Source of the DNA: Trichomonas vaginalis G3
Taxonomy: Eukaryota > Parabasalia > Trichomonadida > Trichomonadidae
Length of the DNA: 64,000 nt
Reading direction: 5' to 3'
NCBI RefSeq assembly: GCF_026262505.1
Contig: NC_067208.1
Location: forward strand, 16,439,962 to 16,503,961
Positions 44,732 through 55,292 of this stretch are shown here, piece after piece. A program made the position numbers and the translations under genes. The first letter of the stretch is position 1. Every line of letters starts with the position of its first letter. Under the pieces are notes generated by a model. It made no database searches. It was not told the origin of the DNA and saw only the letters and a list, made by a program, of their open reading frames with translations.

Positions 44732-46688
44732 ATGTCAATAAAACTACTCAGATCTCAGAATATGCATAATCAACCCAAAATAAGCGTCACAACACAAAAT
44801 AATCAAAATTTAAAAAATAATGATGGGAAAAATCATTTCGCAACGGGAGATTTAAGTTATGTATGCAGCAATATTACATTATGTTATCAATTTGATCGGC
44901 TTGATATTAATAATTTGAAGTCGGATTTAATATCATCACTACCTATGAGTATCAATAAAGGAGTAACTCTTCCGGTTGATATTTCTGAAGGTATACAATT
45001 CTGTTTTTTGCAAGAGATGAAAATCAAAACTATTCATCAATTCTTGGAGCTACTTCAACTAAAAATTTCACAGAACCAGTTTTGATATTGCAAACTGACA
45101 ATAGCACAGAAGTCATCAGAAATAATAAGCCTTATTTTGTTCTTGCAGCATCCATTTTTTATCAATATGATGCCCATGTTAAACTATATTATAAAATTGA
45201 TGGTCAAAATTCGACTGAAATGAAACAATACAATTTTTCAAACACAAATAAAGTAGAAATCAATGAAATAATTAATATTTCCTGGGAGTTAAATGAAGGA
45301 ATTCACATTTATTCGTTTTATGTTGTAGATTCGAACAATACTGAATCCAATGTTTTGAATATCTCTGTTAATTATATTTATATTCGTCCAATTCTAACAT
45401 TAATTACAAAAGAAAATCAGCAATTTATCAAGAATGGTGGAAAGTTATTTATTAACCTAACTATTTGGGAAGCGTATGAATCTGTACATATTACAATATA
45501 TTATTCAATTGACGATCGTGCTAAATCTCAATATCATCAAGGCGATTTCCAAAATACACATGGATTAATTATTCCTGACTATATTAAATTTCCTGATGAT
45601 CTTTCAGAAAGTGAAAATCATAAAATCACTATTTGGGCAACAGATCAGTATGATGTTAATTCAACTATCTACAGCTTTAATTTCAGTTATAAATACAATC
45701 CTCCAGAACTAACAATCACTACAGAAGACAATCAACAATTCAAGAAGAATGATGAAAAAAGTCTCATTATCAGAGGAAATTTACGAGATAAAGATGGTGA
45801 AGGTCCAGTATCTCTTTTCTATCAGATTGAAGGATACAGTTCAGTTCGGATTAAAAACTACACTATTAGATCTGAATCATTTTTTGAAATAAGCCAAAAA
45901 GTTAATTTCCCATACGATCTTTCAGAGAAAACAAATTATGCAATTAACATTTGGGCAAGTGATGAATTAAACAAAAACTCATCAATCACAACGCTACATT
46001 TCTCATATGCATTTAACGATCCTGAACTAACAATCAGCAAATCCATAAAATTGATGGAAAGAATCTTAATATTCTTGGATATATCATGGATAAAGATGGA
46101 AATGGAACAGTCTCATTAAAATATCAAATAGATACTTACTCAGAGCAATTATTGAAGGAATACACGATTAAAAATACAAATAGATACGAAGTAAACTGCA
46201 ACATAACACTATCTGATGATTTGGCAGAAGGCAATCATAGTATCACTTTATATGGCATTGATTCAAATGGAAGAAAATCAAATAATATCACAATTAATTT
46301 TACATATTTCTCCGAAAATCCATACTTTTATGTCACAAATGATCTGAGGCAAATCTACTATAAGAATATTAAAATCAAATTAAAAATAGTGAATGTTAAT
46401 AATGCTAATAAGATCAATATAACATACAACATTGACAGTGGTAATAATGATACTTATAGTATAGAGAGTTCTACTTTAGAAATCACACATGACTTAATAG
46501 TGGATGTCAATCAAACATCAAATGATTGGGTGTATTGTATTAATTTATGGATTATTGATAGTTATGGTAAATCATCGACAGTATATTCATTCTCCTTTAT
46601 GAAGAAAGAATACACTGATTTACCAGATTTCGAAATATATTATCGCAAAATCTCAATCTCTGGAAAAGATATGATGAGAAAACGTTAA
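44732..46688 (+). pseudogene. Host gene with Ig-like tandem repeats, decayed
   Basis: Three overlapping frames (44732-45085, 45082-46119, 46086-46688) encode about six or seven repeats of 90-100 residues. A typical unit reads PELTITTEDNQQFKKNDEKS, then GNLRDKDGEGPVSLFYQIEG, then FPYDLSEKTNYAINIWASDE. The end of each unit (FNFSYKYNPPEL) joins to the next. Predicted beta-sandwich, cadherin- or Ig-like, as in extracellular proteins. The frame changes near 45075 and again near 46030, where NNQQIHKIDGKN continues in another frame after ELT, which points to a short deletion. No membrane anchor is seen at the 3' end. Likely a surface-protein relic. Confidence 0.65.
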
Positions 46689-46941
46689 TATTTGTATTTT
46701 TAATTTGATTAAAACATATTGATTTTAAATTTATATTAAACTTTTTTATGATTGATTTATTCAATAAATGACAAGTTCGAAAATTGCGATGTTGTTTTCT
46801 GTATACTGGAAGTATCCAAGACTTCAATATCATTAATGACTTTACTTCAGATGAAGTGCAAACAATTTTCATATGAAAAATAGATTGGAAATAAGAATAT
46901 TATTTAATTTTAATATAATAATTCAATCAGATTAGATTGTG

Positions 46942-47329
46942 TTACATGGCTCCAATAGAATTCAGATAATATCTTACCTTATCTTTTGCAAATGAGAGTG
47001 CTGTTCGTCCATCCAAATTTATTCTTTGCATCTTTATCAGCTCCAACTGAGATAAGATATTTGACAACTTCAAGATAACTATTTTCTGATGCATACATGA
47101 GTGGAGTCCATCCAAATTTATTCTTTGCATCTTTATCAGCTCCAACTGAGATAAGATATTTGACAACTTCAAGATAACCATTTTCTGATGCATACATGAG
47201 TGGAGTCCATTCATAATTATTCTTTGCATCTTTATCAGCTCCAACTGAGATAAGATATTGAACAACTTCAAGATTTATTATGTATATATGTTGACTCTTG
47301 TATACAATTATCGAAATGATATTAAACAC
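46942..47329 (-). pseudogene. Ankyrin-repeat relic
   Basis: About three 33-residue ankyrin repeats on the minus strand: LEVVQYLISVGADKDAKNNY, then WTPLMYASENGYLEVVKYLI, and again SVGADKDAKNKFGWTPLMYA. A final segment GRTALSFAKDKVRYYLNSIG continues in a neighbouring frame, giving one frameshift near 47000. The N-terminal domain found in the other ankyrin genes of this window is absent, so this is a truncated host gene copy. The region 46689-46941 before it holds no gene I can support. Confidence 0.75.
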
Positions 47330-47622
47330 TTTTTTAGAATTCGATAAATATCATTGATTGAGATTTTCTCTAGTTCAAGATATTTTTAATCATAATTAAT
47401 ATATTCTTGAATAAAAATCCGCTGTATAGTGGATAATGAATACTTTTGAAAATTGAAAATTTTCCAAATTGATTTACACGAAACAGAGCTATGAGGAATT
47501 GATTTAATTACTTCATTTGATTTTAAAACTGCAGTGAAAACATATACTTAAATAAAGTTGCCGTTTAAAGTTATATTCAAACAGAGTAATTCAATATTTA
47601 AGCGAAAGAAAAAACTAGAAAA
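47330..47622. other. Host intergenic region
   Basis: AT-rich sequence upstream of the plus-strand coiled-coil gene. No clear TCAYWW initiator is found close to the ATG and no repeat is seen. Confidence 0.4.
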
Positions 47623-48165
47623 ATGCAAGCCGAACCGAATCAGCAGGAACAGATCGCAATTCTCCAGAAGGCAATGGAAACCCACAAGAGGGTCGAGCAG
47701 TTACAGGAAGAGAATGACAATCTCAGAAGGCAAATTCAGGACAAACAAGAAGTTTTCGAACGTCTTTCACAACTCGCTTTATCATCTGCATCACTTTTAG
47801 GATCTGTCGATAGCTCATCCCCAGTTACAGAGATGTCTTCCGTCAAATGCCTTTCTAAACTCGAAGAATCATCAGCAGTTTCAGCAGAAGACGAGAAGCC
47901 AGAGGAAGATCCTGTTAAGCTTATTGTTGGCAAATACCTTAATCATTTACTTGCTAAACTTGTCGAATTCTCTGAGAAGAACCAAGAACAGATTGATATT
48001 TTCGCACTTCAGGAAATTGAAGAGGAAATGGCTCAACTTTACCAATTCGGTGAAGAAAAGCAGATTATCCCACCAACAAAGCCAACAGAGGGATGGAAGA
48101 AGAACGTTGCTGTTCATCAGGCCCTCTTCGAAAAGCTTCAGTCATTGATCAACCAGAAACAGTAA
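47623..48165 (+). CDS. 180-residue coiled-coil protein, well-biased codons
   Basis: Starts MQAEPNQQEQIAILQKAMET. Residues 10-55 form a coiled coil (RVEQLQEENDNLRRQIQDKQ), followed by a Ser-rich acidic linker (about 60-100) and a C-terminal helical region (LAKLVEFSEKNQEQIDIFAL). Codon use is biased to C-ending codons (AAG, GAG, CTC, ATC) unlike most neighbours, which suggests strong expression. No family is recognised; a cytoskeletal or adaptor role is possible. The gene is intact. Confidence 0.75.
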   Translation: MQAEPNQQEQIAILQKAMETHKRVEQLQEENDNLRRQIQDKQEVFERLSQLALSSASLLGSVDSSSPVTEMSSVKCLSKLEESSAVSAEDEKPEEDPVKLIVGKYLNHLLAKLVEFSEKNQEQIDIFALQEIEEEMAQLYQFGEEKQIIPPTKPTEGWKKNVAVHQALFEKLQSLINQKQ

Positions 48166-48582
48166 TTAGCAGATATTACATGTTTTAATCAAAATATAAG
48201 TTCTATATTCAACTACTTTTTTTAATTTTGATAAAATAATGTCATTTATGGCTATAATGAACCTTATAATCTTATTTAACTTTACTAATTTTTACATCTT
48301 ATGGCATATTTAGCTCGAAAATAATATTATTTGACTTAAATTTTTATCAAAATTCAATGGATATCCAGTTTTTACAAGCCAAAACCAAAAATCATCATAT
48401 ACTATTGCTATCTAATTTGAAGAACTTTACAAAATGATTTTGTTCACATTTTATAAAATTTCGGAAAAATATCAGCTTAATGCAATGATTAATAAGCAAA
48501 TACCTCGTCACATAAAAAATTAAAAACAAAAATAATTGGAGAATTTCTTAACAATGTAACAATATTTTATTATTATCAAAAA
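48166..48582. other. Host intergenic region between convergent genes
   Basis: 417 bp, very AT-rich. No structured element, repeat or open frame with coding character was seen. Confidence 0.5.
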
Positions 48583-49659
48583 TTAGCAAGGAATATTAGT
48601 AACTTGCAATCTATAGCTCTTAAAGTTTCTATTAGTGATTTCTATGAGATCATTTTCTGAATTTATGTAAATTGGTCTTGGCGGAATTATATTTTCTTTG
48701 AAAATTTCTCTCCAAGTCTGAATATCAAGTACATAACCCGTATCATCCATCATAGGTACTTTAATTGGCTCTCCAGTCAACGGATCAGGTGCTCCTATCA
48801 ATGGGCAACCAGTGAAATCATCGTCATCAATAAAAGATTTTCGTTTTCTTGTCATTCCGCCTCCTTTTGCACCTGATATCTTTACCTGCTCTTCCAGAGC
48901 ATTGAAGTGTCTATCAGCAAGCCTTCTGGCTCGTCCTACAGCTTCTTTCAGCGTATCTTTGTCTTCATTCGAAGTATTTTTCTTGTCTTTGTTTTTATTT
49001 GTTCTTGTAGTTGCAGGGATGTTTCTAACGGGCTTTTCCATTTGTGGAGTACCATCACCTTCTGTTTTAAGGCATTCCTCGATGAATGCAAAGGCTTCTT
49101 GTTCAAGAATTTTGATTGAATTTGGTGGAATTGGCTTTTTATTGCCGTGTTTGAAAACAAGCTTGCCATCTTCAAGCTGGTATTTATCGTCTGTTAATTT
49201 GCCATCTTTAATTAATAATCTGTAAAAATTCGAGCATTGGTAACCTAATCTTCCGCGAATTGGAACTGAAAATAGTCCCCAGAGGCCATCTTCGATTTCT
49301 AACTCTTCTCTGAAGTATCGTAGTCTATCTCTGAATTGTTCTTCTTCCTCTGGTGTGAATGGACCCGTTTTTTGCGGATCACCCGGAGGACGATTTCTGT
49401 AAAAGAATGTATTCGGGTTTTTAATGATTGATTGGAATGATTGTCGACGAATAGGACTCCACATGTTCCATACTTCTTGAGAAACGTATTTTCTCAACTC
49501 ACTTGGAACTAAATCGTTTTCAGTTAAACGCTTTTGTTCCTCTGATTTTGAGTCTTTTGTTTCCTTTTTCTTATCTGTTTCCTTCTTTCCCTTCTTTTCT
49601 GTCTCTTTCTTCTCCTTTTTCTCTGGAGCTTTCTTCTCTTTCTTCTCTTTCTCAGACAT
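48583..49659 (-). CDS. SANT/Myb-like protein with basic N-terminus
   Basis: A 358-residue protein. Residues 1-45 are almost all Lys/Glu (KEKKEKKAPEKKEKKETEKK). Residues about 98-150 (GPFTPEEEEQFRDRLRYFRE, then GLFSVPIRGRLGYQCSNFYR) have the W/F-S-x-x-I-x-G-R-x-x-x-Q-C-x-x-x-Y-R pattern of the second and third helices of a SANT/Myb domain. Near 285-320, DPLTGEPIKVPMMDDTGYVL resembles the start of a U-box-like fold, only tentatively. Probably a chromatin or transcription protein. It is divergent from 49918, 258 bp apart. Confidence 0.65.
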   Translation of the reverse strand: MSEKEKKEKKAPEKKEKKETEKKGKKETDKKKETKDSKSEEQKRLTENDLVPSELRKYVSQEVWNMWSPIRRQSFQSIIKNPNTFFYRNRPPGDPQKTGPFTPEEEEQFRDRLRYFREELEIEDGLWGLFSVPIRGRLGYQCSNFYRLLIKDGKLTDDKYQLEDGKLVFKHGNKKPIPPNSIKILEQEAFAFIEECLKTEGDGTPQMEKPVRNIPATTRTNKNKDKKNTSNEDKDTLKEAVGRARRLADRHFNALEEQVKISGAKGGGMTRKRKSFIDDDDFTGCPLIGAPDPLTGEPIKVPMMDDTGYVLDIQTWREIFKENIIPPRPIYINSENDLIEITNRNFKSYRLQVTNIPC

Positions 49660-49917
49660 TCAAAGAAGTTTTTTTTATTTTTTTCTAGCATGGAATTATT
49701 TTTGCTATTTAATTATAAAATTAAAAAACTATTTCTAAATACAAACATTTCCCTCCATATAATAATATCTAAAATTGAAAATTCTAAATTTGAAAGATTA
49801 GAAAATTCACTTTTTTGGGGACATTTCTGTGGATAAAAAGACAAGCATCAGCGCTGAAATAGTTTAATCATATTTGTTTAGTGAAGTAAATTTTGGCGCC
49901 AAAAGTAAAAAAAAATA
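49660..49917. promoter_or_regulatory. Shared divergent promoter region
   Basis: The space between the SANT protein (minus) and the UBL-UBA-Myb protein (plus). It holds TCATAT at 49868-49873, a fit to the trichomonad initiator TCAYWW, and the 14-bp palindrome TTTTGGCGCCAAAA at 49891-49904. Confidence 0.5.
49891..49904. promoter_or_regulatory. TTTTGGCGCCAAAA palindrome, E2F-like
   Basis: A perfect 14-bp palindrome 13 bp before the start codon at 49918. TTTGGCGCC fits the E2F/DP consensus TTTSSCGC and is a rare GC-rich island in this AT-rich DNA. Binding by an E2F-type factor is inference. Confidence 0.45.
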
Positions 49918-51810
49918 ATGCGAGTTCAGATTCTTGCACCTCTTAATGAAACAATTACTTTGAAAACCGAAAGCAAAGCGACAATTCTGAGTGCTAAGAG
50001 GACAATCTCGAAAATCACCATGATTCCGGTCGAATATCTCGAAATTTACCTCAATTCAACAAAACTCAATGATGAAGACATAATTGACGAAATATCATCC
50101 GACCAATCCACACCATTTATTTGTTCGATTTTCGATACTATGCCTAATGAAGATAACTCTGAAGTAGAAGTACCAGCAGATATTGATAATCGAATTCAAC
50201 AACTTGTATGTTTAGGTTTTACAACACAAACGGCAGCTTGGACGCTTAGAAAATTTAAATATGATATTGCTAAAGCATTGAACTATATTACTTCCAATCC
50301 TACCCAAGCAAAGCCTGTTAAACATAACTTTAGGACATTGAATATAACCGAACCTGAAGAAACAGATATACAATATGATGATCTTAAAAAGGAGCATCCA
50401 TTTCTTTTTGAACCAATTCCAAGCGATTCTCATATTAACGACTACATTAAAATATTAAATGAAACGTTACCTAAAGATATTTCACTTGATGTCTCGGCTC
50501 TCGTGAAAGCATTCATTGAAAACGATTACAACGTTTTTTCATTAGCTCACCAATTTCCTCAATTTCGTGTCGGATACCTTGAATACGTATTATACTGGGT
50601 TGTTAGAACAGTTACAGAAAGAATTTCTTCTCAAAATAGCTGGAGCATGGCTGAAAACAGATTCATTTTAGAAATGTCGGCTTTAGGTCATAATTTCAGA
50701 GAAATTGATGCAGTATTATTTGTTGAAGGTCGTAACAAGAGCGAAGATCACAGAAATACAATGCGTCGCACAATGAAAAGAACTTGGATTCTTCCGAGAT
50801 TTTTGGAGCAGTTTCCATCATGTGCAAACAATCCTCCAGGTTATACTGATGAAGGCATTCCTTCTTACTTACCTCCACTAATGCCGCAAGTCGTTAAAAA
50901 GCCAAAAGTTCAAGATGAAGATAAAATTATAGAAGAAGTTCTTCAAAATAAGGAATATATCCCATACATCAAGAAAGAGATGGCTAAAATAGCCCAGAAA
51001 CTTATGTCCGAACAGAAAGAACCGAAATTATCAGCAAATGAAGAAGATGACCAACAAGCGTTGTACTTAACTGATGAGCCACCACAGAAGTTTGATGAGC
51101 GCCATTCCAGATCCAACTGGCCAACAGACGAAGACCAACTTTTACTAAATAAATATTCCGAGGCCAAAGGATTGAAAGGAAACCGCTGGGAATATATCAG
51201 AAAATTCCTTCCAAGCAGATCCGAAAAGTCCATTTACTCGCATTACAGAATTTTGAAATACGAAATCAAATGCAACAAGAGACCAGAGCTGACAGTTCCA
51301 CCTAACATTGCTGATGAAATCTTCCGTGAATCTACATATACAGAAGACCAAAAATCTTTTAGTGAATTAACCGAAATGATTGACATCATCGAAGCGATCC
51401 AAGTCTACTACGAATTGAATGGCAACTGGATTCTCATCTCAAGGAGAATGCCGCAATTCAAAGGTGGTTACATTGCTTATATTTTATATTATGTTTGTAC
51501 AAGTCTTAAGAAGACAAGAAGGACAAAGACATGGTCTATGCAAGAGCTGCGCTTTTTGCTTGAGAAAAGAGTCGATGGACTTCCTGTTCAGGAAATTTCA
51601 GATTTATTAGCAAACAAAAGTCCAAAGCAAGTAGATACAAAGCGTACGCAGATATACACTACAATAAGAACCTCACCATATTTGAAGCAGTTTGCCGCTT
51701 TCTTCCAGAAGTGCGATAAAGAAGGAGCAACTTATGATGATAATGGTATACCATCCTATTTAGGACCTATGATTGAAAGGTTCAAATCCGAAATTCGTGT
51801 TATTGAATAA
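49918..51810 (+). CDS. Ubiquitin-like/UBA/Myb-domain protein
   Basis: A 630-residue protein. Residues 1-73 have ubiquitin-like spacing (MRVQILAPLNETITLKTESK, then VEYLEIYLNSTKLNDEDIID). Residues 90-128 fit a UBA domain (NRIQQLVCLGFTTQTAAWTL). Two related modules of about 135 residues follow, at about 192-322 and 485-615; each has a WSMAENRFILE or WSMQELRFLLE segment and ends with G-I-P-S-Y-L-P/G-P-x-M. Between them, residues about 395-450 form a Myb repeat (NWPTDEDQLLLNKYSEAKGL, then WEYIRKFLPSRSEKSIYSHY). A DNA-binding factor tied to ubiquitin recognition is inferred. Intact. Confidence 0.75.
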   Translation: MRVQILAPLNETITLKTESKATILSAKRTISKITMIPVEYLEIYLNSTKLNDEDIIDEISSDQSTPFICSIFDTMPNEDNSEVEVPADIDNRIQQLVCLGFTTQTAAWTLRKFKYDIAKALNYITSNPTQAKPVKHNFRTLNITEPEETDIQYDDLKKEHPFLFEPIPSDSHINDYIKILNETLPKDISLDVSALVKAFIENDYNVFSLAHQFPQFRVGYLEYVLYWVVRTVTERISSQNSWSMAENRFILEMSALGHNFREIDAVLFVEGRNKSEDHRNTMRRTMKRTWILPRFLEQFPSCANNPPGYTDEGIPSYLPPLMPQVVKKPKVQDEDKIIEEVLQNKEYIPYIKKEMAKIAQKLMSEQKEPKLSANEEDDQQALYLTDEPPQKFDERHSRSNWPTDEDQLLLNKYSEAKGLKGNRWEYIRKFLPSRSEKSIYSHYRILKYEIKCNKRPELTVPPNIADEIFRESTYTEDQKSFSELTEMIDIIEAIQVYYELNGNWILISRRMPQFKGGYIAYILYYVCTSLKKTRRTKTWSMQELRFLLEKRVDGLPVQEISDLLANKSPKQVDTKRTQIYTTIRTSPYLKQFAAFFQKCDKEGATYDDNGIPSYLGPMIERFKSEIRVIE

Positions 51811-52576
51811 AAAATTGACAAATATGTTTGAGTTTTATTTCAACAAAAAGCATTTTTTTTTTTAATGCTTTCCCAACAAACTTCTATTGCATTTCATTGC
51901 TCTAAAACCTCATTAGTGTGCAATCATACCTAAAAATATTCATAATGTGCCCATATAGGTATAGATTAAATATTGAAAATCTTTCATTCTCAGACTTCAG
52001 CTCCAATTTTGCCAAGTATCACACTGATCGGAAGCAGGAAATATCTCTGTTTTGCAATATTTTAATCTCCACGAAATGGACAAACTGTTCTTCATGTTGT
52101 AGCAATTTATTCTAGCAAAGAAACAGTCGAACTTCTTTTCATTATGAATCAGATAACAAAAAAAACTCATCTTTCAAAATCTTAGATGTTATATAATGTT
52201 TCTAATAGAAATTGGAGACTAAGAAGTAGAATTTCTAAGCAATGTATTATAGTCTACAACATCTTTCATTATTAGGAGAAAATGAAGGGTAAAATAATTC
52301 TAATTAAATTGATTGGTGTATGCAATGAACTTGTTCAAAGAACGGATAACTGTTGAAGAAATATATTTTGAGATTTCTATAAATTTCTGCAATTCAAATA
52401 AAAAATGATTGGAAATATTGTGTCTAGCCATATGGTATAAATTATTGTAGACTTTTGAAATTTTGAAAGAATCAGCAAAGATTCACAAAACTAAAAATTC
52501 AGAGAAATGTATAAAATAGGTGGGAAAAACTTAATTATTTTTTTAATGAAATCCAACTTCAAAAAAAGAACCAGCA
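51811..52576. other. Host region with a single ankyrin relic
   Basis: 766 bp of AT-rich DNA. At 52077-52160 the plus strand reads GQTVLHVVAIYSSKETVELL, one ankyrin repeat without neighbours, a remnant of a lost gene. Nothing else is recognised. Confidence 0.55.
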
Positions 52577-54186
52577 TTATTCTTTCACATTATGTGAAAT
52601 GAGAACTTCTGCAGTTGCTTTACTATTTTTCATTGTTGCAATATGAAGTGCTGTTTCACCAATTTTATTTTTTTCATTGACATTCGCACCATGTGAAATA
52701 AGAACTTCTGCAGTTTCTTTACTATTATTCCATGCTGTAATATGAAGTGCAGTTTCTCCACTTTTATTTTTTTCATTGACATTCGCACCATGTGAAATAA
52801 GAACTTCTGCAGTTTCTTTACTATTATTCCATGCTGCAATATGAAGTGCGGTTTCACCAATTTTATTTTTTTCATTGACATTCGCACCATGTGAAATAAG
52901 AACTTCTGCAGTTTCTTTACTATTATTCCATGCTGCAATATGAAGTGCGGTTTCTCCACCTTCATTTTTTTCATTGACATTCGCACCATGTGAAATGAGA
53001 ACTTCTGCAGTTGCTTTACTATTTTTCATTGTTGCGATATGAAGTGCTGTTTCACCAATTTTATTTTTTTCATTGACATTCGCACCATGTGAAATAAGAA
53101 CTTCTGCAGTTTCTTTACTATTATTCCATGCTGCTATATGAAGTGTGGTTTCACCATAGTCATTTTTTTATTGACATTCGCACCATGCGAAATAAGAACT
53201 TCTGTAATTTCTTTACTGTTTTCATGTGCTGCAATATGAAGTGCAGTTTCTCCGACTTTATTTTTTTCGTTGACATTCGCACCATTGGAAAGGAAGTATT
53301 CAATAAGGGATGAAATATTAAAAATCACTGAATACACAAAACATTTGTTTAGATCATTAGTTTGATCGAAATAAACTAAAAAGGATTCAAGATTATTGTA
53401 AAATCCACAGTATTTTAAATCGATCTCTATATTATATTCATTCATCAAGAATGTAACAAAATCAATGTTGTGTGAAATAATTGAATTTACCATGCATTTT
53501 TCATTTGGTTTTTGATATTTCAAACATTCACTCATAATCTCCGGATTTCCTCCTAGAAATGATAATTCAAGACATGTTTGAGTTATTGGTGATTTAAATT
53601 TCGATCTTAATAACTTGAAACAATCAACTGCTCCATGGTAACAACATAATTCAAGTAATGAATATCCTTTCTCTAATTCTGGATATAAATTGCTTTCAAG
53701 TGTTTGATTATCATTAAATCCTTCACTTTCAATGAAGACAATAAACTTTTCTTTATCATTATTCATAATTGCTCTGTAGATCGTATTTTCGATATGAATA
53801 TCGAGATTTCCTAATTTAATTTTTTCAAAATCATCAGACTTGTCTAATTTAATTCCATATTCTTTATAAAATAGGAAGTTTGAAATAGGTTTAACATTGT
53901 TGGTCTTTTCTACATGAAATTCATCAGATATGAGTTTTGCAAGTATCAAATATGACTTTGTATAGCGATTATTATATGGAATGATATTTAAAATGTCTTT
54001 TATAATATTTTGTGGTGGATGTTTCTTTGAATCAATCAATTCTTCTTTGATTATTTTGTAAGTTGACTTTAATTCTTCTTCTGTTTCTGTTTTTAACTGA
54101 TACAGCGTAGTATATGAATCAATATAGTATTTGTATATACTTCTCAATTTGTTGTACTTGTTATGAAGAACGTCTTGGTCGGACAT
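52577..54186 (-). pseudogene. Ankyrin-repeat gene with one frameshift
   Basis: The start MSDQDVLHNKYNKLRSIYKY opens an N-terminal domain of about 280 residues of the DUF3447 type common in trichomonad ankyrin proteins (SYLILAKLISDEFHV; ELCCYHGAVDCFKLLRSKFK). Then come about eight ankyrin repeats of 33 residues (VNEKNKIGETALHIAAWNNS, then KETAEVLISHGAN). Near 53169 one C is lost after a T-run that is present in all other repeats, and the frame moves; 52577-53029 continues in the other frame. TCATAA at 54218-54223 on the minus strand may be the initiator. One break only, so it is recent, slippage-prone, or a sequencing error. Confidence 0.85.
52590..53300. repeat. 99-bp tandem repeats within the ankyrin gene
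   Basis: About seven copies of a 99-bp unit containing CATTGACATTCGCACCATGT. Copies are nearly identical at DNA level, with two subtypes (TTTACTATTATTCC and TTTACTATTTTTCA). The level of identity indicates recent expansion or gene conversion. Confidence 0.9.
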
Positions 54187-55292
54187 TAAAAAGATATTTT
54201 TAAAGATCGGATATAAATTATGAATCTTGATTAAGTCAATAGATATGAAAAAGTCGATAGCAATAGAATTTTCATCAAGATAATTTTAGTATTCAAGATT
54301 TTTTTACCAATCATTCTGAATCGATTGATTCTTTGAATATGGATAAAGGGATATATTTAATTGATAAATTTATTTTCAAGACTGCCATAGAGGTCATTCC
54401 ACTTGAGTTGATATACGTAGACAGGGGATAGAAATCTCAAAATGATATTGCACTCATATTTTATGTAGGTAATGTATATTGAAATCAATCAAGTGAAATA
54501 TTTAGAGCTCCAACCTATAATATTAAATTTTATTTCAAATGCAACTTAAAATCGTGCATGAATGAGATTGGCAATATGTTTATATCTACATTAGTTGTTT
54601 TCTTCGATTTACTTGCTCAATCTTTTTCATTTTGTAAAAAAAAAATGAATAAGTATTAACACATTTGCGAACGTATGAGACTTTCGCAAGTGTGCAATCA
54701 TAGTTTTCTCCAAATTAATATCAGTTTAAGTAAATGATGAATTGATATTTCTGTATTGATTGGGGCAAAGTCTCAAGAGCGGATCACTTTAATTTGTTTT
54801 AACTTGTAATTACAATTTCCCAAAGTTTGTATGCATATTGAATTCTTCGACCTAACAAATTTATAAAAACCTCTAGGTTTCATTCATTTAAAGTGGTCAT
54901 AAATAAACAGTAATATTTTATATTGAAATAAACATCTTTTTTTATATAAATATAAACAAATACCCATCAATTCAAATTTTTGGGGTACCATTTTTTAATG
55001 AAATATTAATCACCAAAAGAATTTGAAGTGATTGGTATTCCAATATACTTCAAACATTTTTCTGAGCAAAGCTCAGAAAAAGTTTGAAGTATATTTCTAA
55101 TTTTCGAGAATTCCTCGACGTTAAGTTAATGTATATGATAAGGAATCTATAATATGATTTTACTATAATCAATAATATGTAAAACCATTAAAAATCAGTA
55201 GAATACAATACATTCAAGAAAAGATAACTTTATAACAATTTCAATAATAAAAATAAATACATTCCTGAAAGAAATATAATATGATATAAACA
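54187..55292. other. Host intergenic region with a long hairpin
   Basis: 1.1 kb of AT-rich DNA between two minus-strand genes. Apart from the hairpin at 55043-55094 and a T/A-rich tract near 54625, I see no gene. A short frame around 54347-54429 (MDKGIYLIDKFIFKTAIEVI) has no supporting evidence. Confidence 0.5.
55043..55094. repeat. 24-bp-stem hairpin with AAA loop
   Basis: The left arm starts ATATACTTCAAACATTTTTC and ends TGAGC; the loop is AAA; the right arm starts GCTCAGAAAAAGTTTGAAGT and ends ATAT. Only one unpaired base interrupts 24 pairs. It could be a fold-back transposon remnant or a structured transcript. Confidence 0.85.
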
